Assembly: GCF_009901955.1 (NCBI RefSeq)
Contig: NZ_WUTS01000001.1
Location: 1,275,666-1,339,665 of the forward strand
Direction of reading: 5' to 3'
DNA: 64,000 nt
From: Halomonas icarae
GTDB taxonomy: Bacteria > Pseudomonadota > Gammaproteobacteria > Pseudomonadales > Halomonadaceae
The notes under the pieces are model-generated. The model did not search any database. It saw nothing but the letters and a program-made list of their open reading frames with translations, and had not been told where the DNA came from. The stretch's first letter is position 1. Every line of letters begins with the position of its first letter. This document shows positions 61,848 through 64,000 of the stretch, in pieces. Both the position numbers and the translations under genes were made by a program.

Positions 61848-62723
61848 ATGTCTGAGTCGTTCAAGGGAATCGGCTTCATGTGCCTGGGGGTGTTCTGCCT
61901 GGCGCTGGGGGATGCCATCACCAAGTGGCTGGGTGAAGTGCACTCGCCGCTGCAGATCATCTTCTTTCGCACCCTGGTGTCGTTGCCGCTGATTGCGCTG
62001 ATCGCGCGTTTCAATGGCGGCCTGCGCACCCTGACTACCCGGCGCCCCGGTGTGCATCTACTGCGTGGGCTGATTTTCACCAGCACCATGATCTGCTTCA
62101 TGTGGGGGCTGACCCTGCTCCCCCTGGCCGAGACGACCGCCATCGCCTTCGCCGCCCCGCTGTTCGTCACCCTGCTCTCGGTACCGCTGCTGGGTGAGCG
62201 GGTCGACCGGCCGACGCTGCTGGCCACCACGCTGGGCTTTGTCGGCGTGCTGGTGGTGGTGCGACCCGGTGGAGAGAGCTTCCAGCTGGGCGCCCTGGTA
62301 GTGGTGGGCGCGGCGGTGTTCTACGCGCTGATGATGATCACCGCACGGCGCTACGGTAGCCGCGAGCACCTCTGGGCGCTGGTGTTCTACAGCACCCTGG
62401 TGCCGCTGCTGGTCTCTGCCACTACGCTCCCCTGGGTGTGGCAGATGCCAGCCCCGCTGCACTGGCCGGCCTTCCTGGTGGCGGGTTTCCTCGGCGTGGG
62501 CGCCATGACCGGACTGACCCTGGCCTTTCGCTACGCACCGGCCGCCCTGGTGGCGCCCTTCGACTATACCGCGCTGCTATGGGCGGTGCTGCTGGGGTGG
62601 TGGTTCTGGGGCGAGGTGCCGGACATCTGGGTCTTCGTCGGCGGCAGTCTGATCATTGCCAGCGGCCTGGCAATCGCCTACCACGAGCGGCGCACCTCGC
62701 TCGAACGGCGTCCGACCGCCTGA
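61848..62723 (+). CDS. EamA-family (DMT superfamily) transporter
   Basis: A 291-residue protein with ten predicted helices in two EamA repeats (about residues 5-135 and 145-280). A typical end-of-repeat sequence is GFVGVLVVVRPGGESFQLG. The ribosome site is GGGGAG. These transporters export amino acids or other metabolites; nothing in the context identifies the substrate. Confidence 0.85.
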   Translation: MSESFKGIGFMCLGVFCLALGDAITKWLGEVHSPLQIIFFRTLVSLPLIALIARFNGGLRTLTTRRPGVHLLRGLIFTSTMICFMWGLTLLPLAETTAIAFAAPLFVTLLSVPLLGERVDRPTLLATTLGFVGVLVVVRPGGESFQLGALVVVGAAVFYALMMITARRYGSREHLWALVFYSTLVPLLVSATTLPWVWQMPAPLHWPAFLVAGFLGVGAMTGLTLAFRYAPAALVAPFDYTALLWAVLLGWWFWGEVPDIWVFVGGSLIIASGLAIAYHERRTSLERRPTA

Positions 62724-62763
62724 CTCAGGCATCAGGCGGGGCAGGCTTCAGTCGGGGCATGAT

Positions 62764-63378
62764 TTAGTTGGGATTGAAGGCACGTGCCGCGGCCTCCGGG
62801 TCCGGCATGCCGCAGATCGCCGAGATCACCGCCAGCCCCTGGGCACCGGCCTGGCGCACCGCCTCGGCGTGCTCCGCCTTGAGCCCGCCGATCGCCACGC
62901 TCGGCAGGGGGCTGGCCGCCACCAGGCTGGCCAACCCTTCGAAGCCCAGGGGAGCCGCATGGTCGTGTTTGCTGGGGGTGGCGAAGACCGGGCCGAGTCC
63001 CAGATAGTCGAGACGCTCGACGTCGAGGCGGGCCATCTGCTCCAGGGTCTGCACCGAGAGCCCCAGGATCGCCTGTTCCCCCAGTGCCGCTCGAGCCGCC
63101 GCTACCTCGCCGTCGTCCTGACCGATATGCAGGCCATCGGCGCCACTCTCCACCGCCACCGTCAGACGGTCATTGATGATCAGCGGCACGCCGCTGCCGG
63201 CAAGCGCTGCCTTCAGTCGCCGGGCCTGGTCGATCAACTCGCCGTCATCGGCGTGCTTGTCGCGCAGCTGGATCACCGTGGCGCCACCGCGCACCGCGGC
63301 CACGACGGTCTTCTCCAGGCCATGGTCGGCACATAGGATCGGGTCGGTCACGAGGTACAGGGAAAGATCAAGGCGCAT
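62764..63378 (-). CDS. thiE: Thiamine-phosphate synthase
   Basis: A 204-residue TIM-barrel enzyme that joins hydroxymethylpyrimidine diphosphate with thiazole phosphate. Motifs are LYLVTDP, GGATVIQLRDKHADDGEL, LIINDRLTVA, GLHIGQDDG, YLGLGPVFATPSKHD and SVAIGGLKAEH. The ATG at 63378 has GGAGG upstream and gives the family length; a longer in-frame opening would overlap thiM by 170 bases. It overlaps the thiM stop by 11 bases. Confidence 0.95.
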   Translation of the reverse strand: MRLDLSLYLVTDPILCADHGLEKTVVAAVRGGATVIQLRDKHADDGELIDQARRLKAALAGSGVPLIINDRLTVAVESGADGLHIGQDDGEVAAARAALGEQAILGLSVQTLEQMARLDVERLDYLGLGPVFATPSKHDHAAPLGFEGLASLVAASPLPSVAIGGLKAEHAEAVRQAGAQGLAVISAICGMPDPEAAARAFNPN

Positions 63379-64000
63379 CGGACACCTCCAGGGTGGGCAG
63401 GGTGACAAGCTGATCGTGGTCGAGGGCGTAGAGGGCATCGAGGAAGGCCACCGCAAAGCTGCCGGGGCCTGTTGCGGTGGTACCGGCGCGGCGCCCCGCC
63501 TCGCCGTAGCAGGCCAGCGCCGCCGTGGTGGCGGCAAAGGGATCCTCGGCGTCCACCAAAAAGGCGGCGACTACCCCGGTGAGGGCACAGCCCAGGGTGG
63601 TGACCCGGGGCATCAGGGGGTGGCCGCCCGAGATCCGGGCCAGGCGCCGGCCATCGGTGACCAGATCGATCTCTCCGGTGACCGCCACCACCGCGGCGGT
63701 ACGGCGCGCGAGGCTGATCGCGGCCTCCTCGGCGGCCTCTATGGGGTCGCTGCTGTCGACCCCACGCCCGCCACTGCCCTGGCGCTCCAGGGCGAGGATT
63801 TCCGAGGCGTTGCCGCGGATCACCGTCGGCCGGCGTTCCAGCAGGCGCTGGCCCGCCTCGCGACGATAACGAGTGGCGCCCACCGCTACCGGGTCCAGCA
63901 CCCAGGGCCTGCCCGCCAATTGTGCGGCCTCGGCGGCCTCCTCCATGGCATCAAGCCAATGGGGCGAGAGGGTACCGATGTTGATCGTCAGCGCATCGGC
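63368..64000 (-). CDS. thiM: Hydroxyethylthiazole kinase, C-terminal part (cut by window edge)
   Basis: About 210 residues are present; the N-terminus lies beyond the window. The frame is open to base 64000 and encodes ADALTINIGTLSPHWLDAM at the edge, matching ThiM. Further motifs are RPWVLDPVAVGATRYRRE, VIRGNASEILAL and the catalytic-region LGCALTGVVAAFL. It phosphorylates the thiazole alcohol for ThiE. The two form a salvage operon read leftward; any thiamine riboswitch would be to the right of the window. Confidence 0.93.
   Translation of the reverse strand, partial: ADALTINIGTLSPHWLDAMEEAAEAAQLAGRPWVLDPVAVGATRYRREAGQRLLERRPTVIRGNASEILALERQGSGGRGVDSSDPIEAAEEAAISLARRTAAVVAVTGEIDLVTDGRRLARISGGHPLMPRVTTLGCALTGVVAAFLVDAEDPFAATTAALACYGEAGRRAGTTATGPGSFAVAFLDALYALDHDQLVTLPTLEVSDAP

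Overview
The window is GC-rich and densely coded, and it reads like a halophilic gammaproteobacterium of the Halomonas type. Supporting this are a complete respiratory narGHJI locus with Pseudomonas/Halomonas-style accessory genes, Anr/Fnr-type boxes, and a large set of genes for breaking down N-methylated compatible solutes (creatinine/creatine, sarcosine, carnitine) together with BCCT and sodium:solute transporters. No rRNA, tRNA, CRISPR array or complete insertion sequence was found. The taxonomic assignment is inference from gene content.

Region 1 (1-22.8 kb), denitrification: the 3' end of norB, then norQ and norD (separated by a REPIN-like palindromic element), a small membrane protein, and on the other strand a norE/norF-type group behind a recognisable Anr/Fnr-type promoter. 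Next come two NarK-family nitrate/nitrite transporters, the narXL sensor/regulator pair, a third NarK-like transporter with a degenerate signature, narGHJI, a parvulin isomerase, moaB, moeA and a Dnr-like Crp/Fnr regulator. NarL-type heptamers cluster upstream of narK, between narX and the third transporter, and upstream of narG.

Region 2 (22.8-41.8 kb), creatinine to pyruvate: a GlxA/AraC-type regulator, creatinase, creatininase, a BCCT transporter, a LysR regulator, a sodium:solute symporter with a 40-residue partner, a second GlxA/AraC regulator, glyA, heterotetrameric sarcosine oxidase soxBDAG, a small cupin, purU and sdaA. Together these form a route creatinine -> creatine -> sarcosine (+ urea) -> glycine + C1-tetrahydrofolate -> serine -> pyruvate. 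No urease lies in the window.

Region 3 (41.8-49.7 kb), mixed amino-acid metabolism: a 2-oxoadipate dioxygenase/decarboxylase (HglS type), a LysR regulator, an AT-richer class III aminotransferase that looks acquired, an mmsA pseudogene with an internal deletion, and a second symporter with its own 43-residue partner plus an overlapping unknown gene.

Region 4 (49.8-59.2 kb), carnitine to glycine betaine: gamma-butyrobetaine hydroxylase, a CdhR-like regulator, a BCCT transporter, and a tightly overlapped operon for dehydrocarnitine cleavage enzyme, carnitine dehydrogenase and betainyl-CoA thioesterase. An unrelated block sits inside: a GreA/Rnk-like protein, a PiuC-type hydroxylase and an unusual exported protein with (Gly-Gly-Glu)n and His-His-His repeats.

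Region 5 (59.4-64 kb): a TauE/SafE permease, a D-Ala-D-Ala carboxypeptidase with a C-terminal SPOR domain, an EamA-type exporter, thiE and the 3' part of thiM (cut by the window edge).
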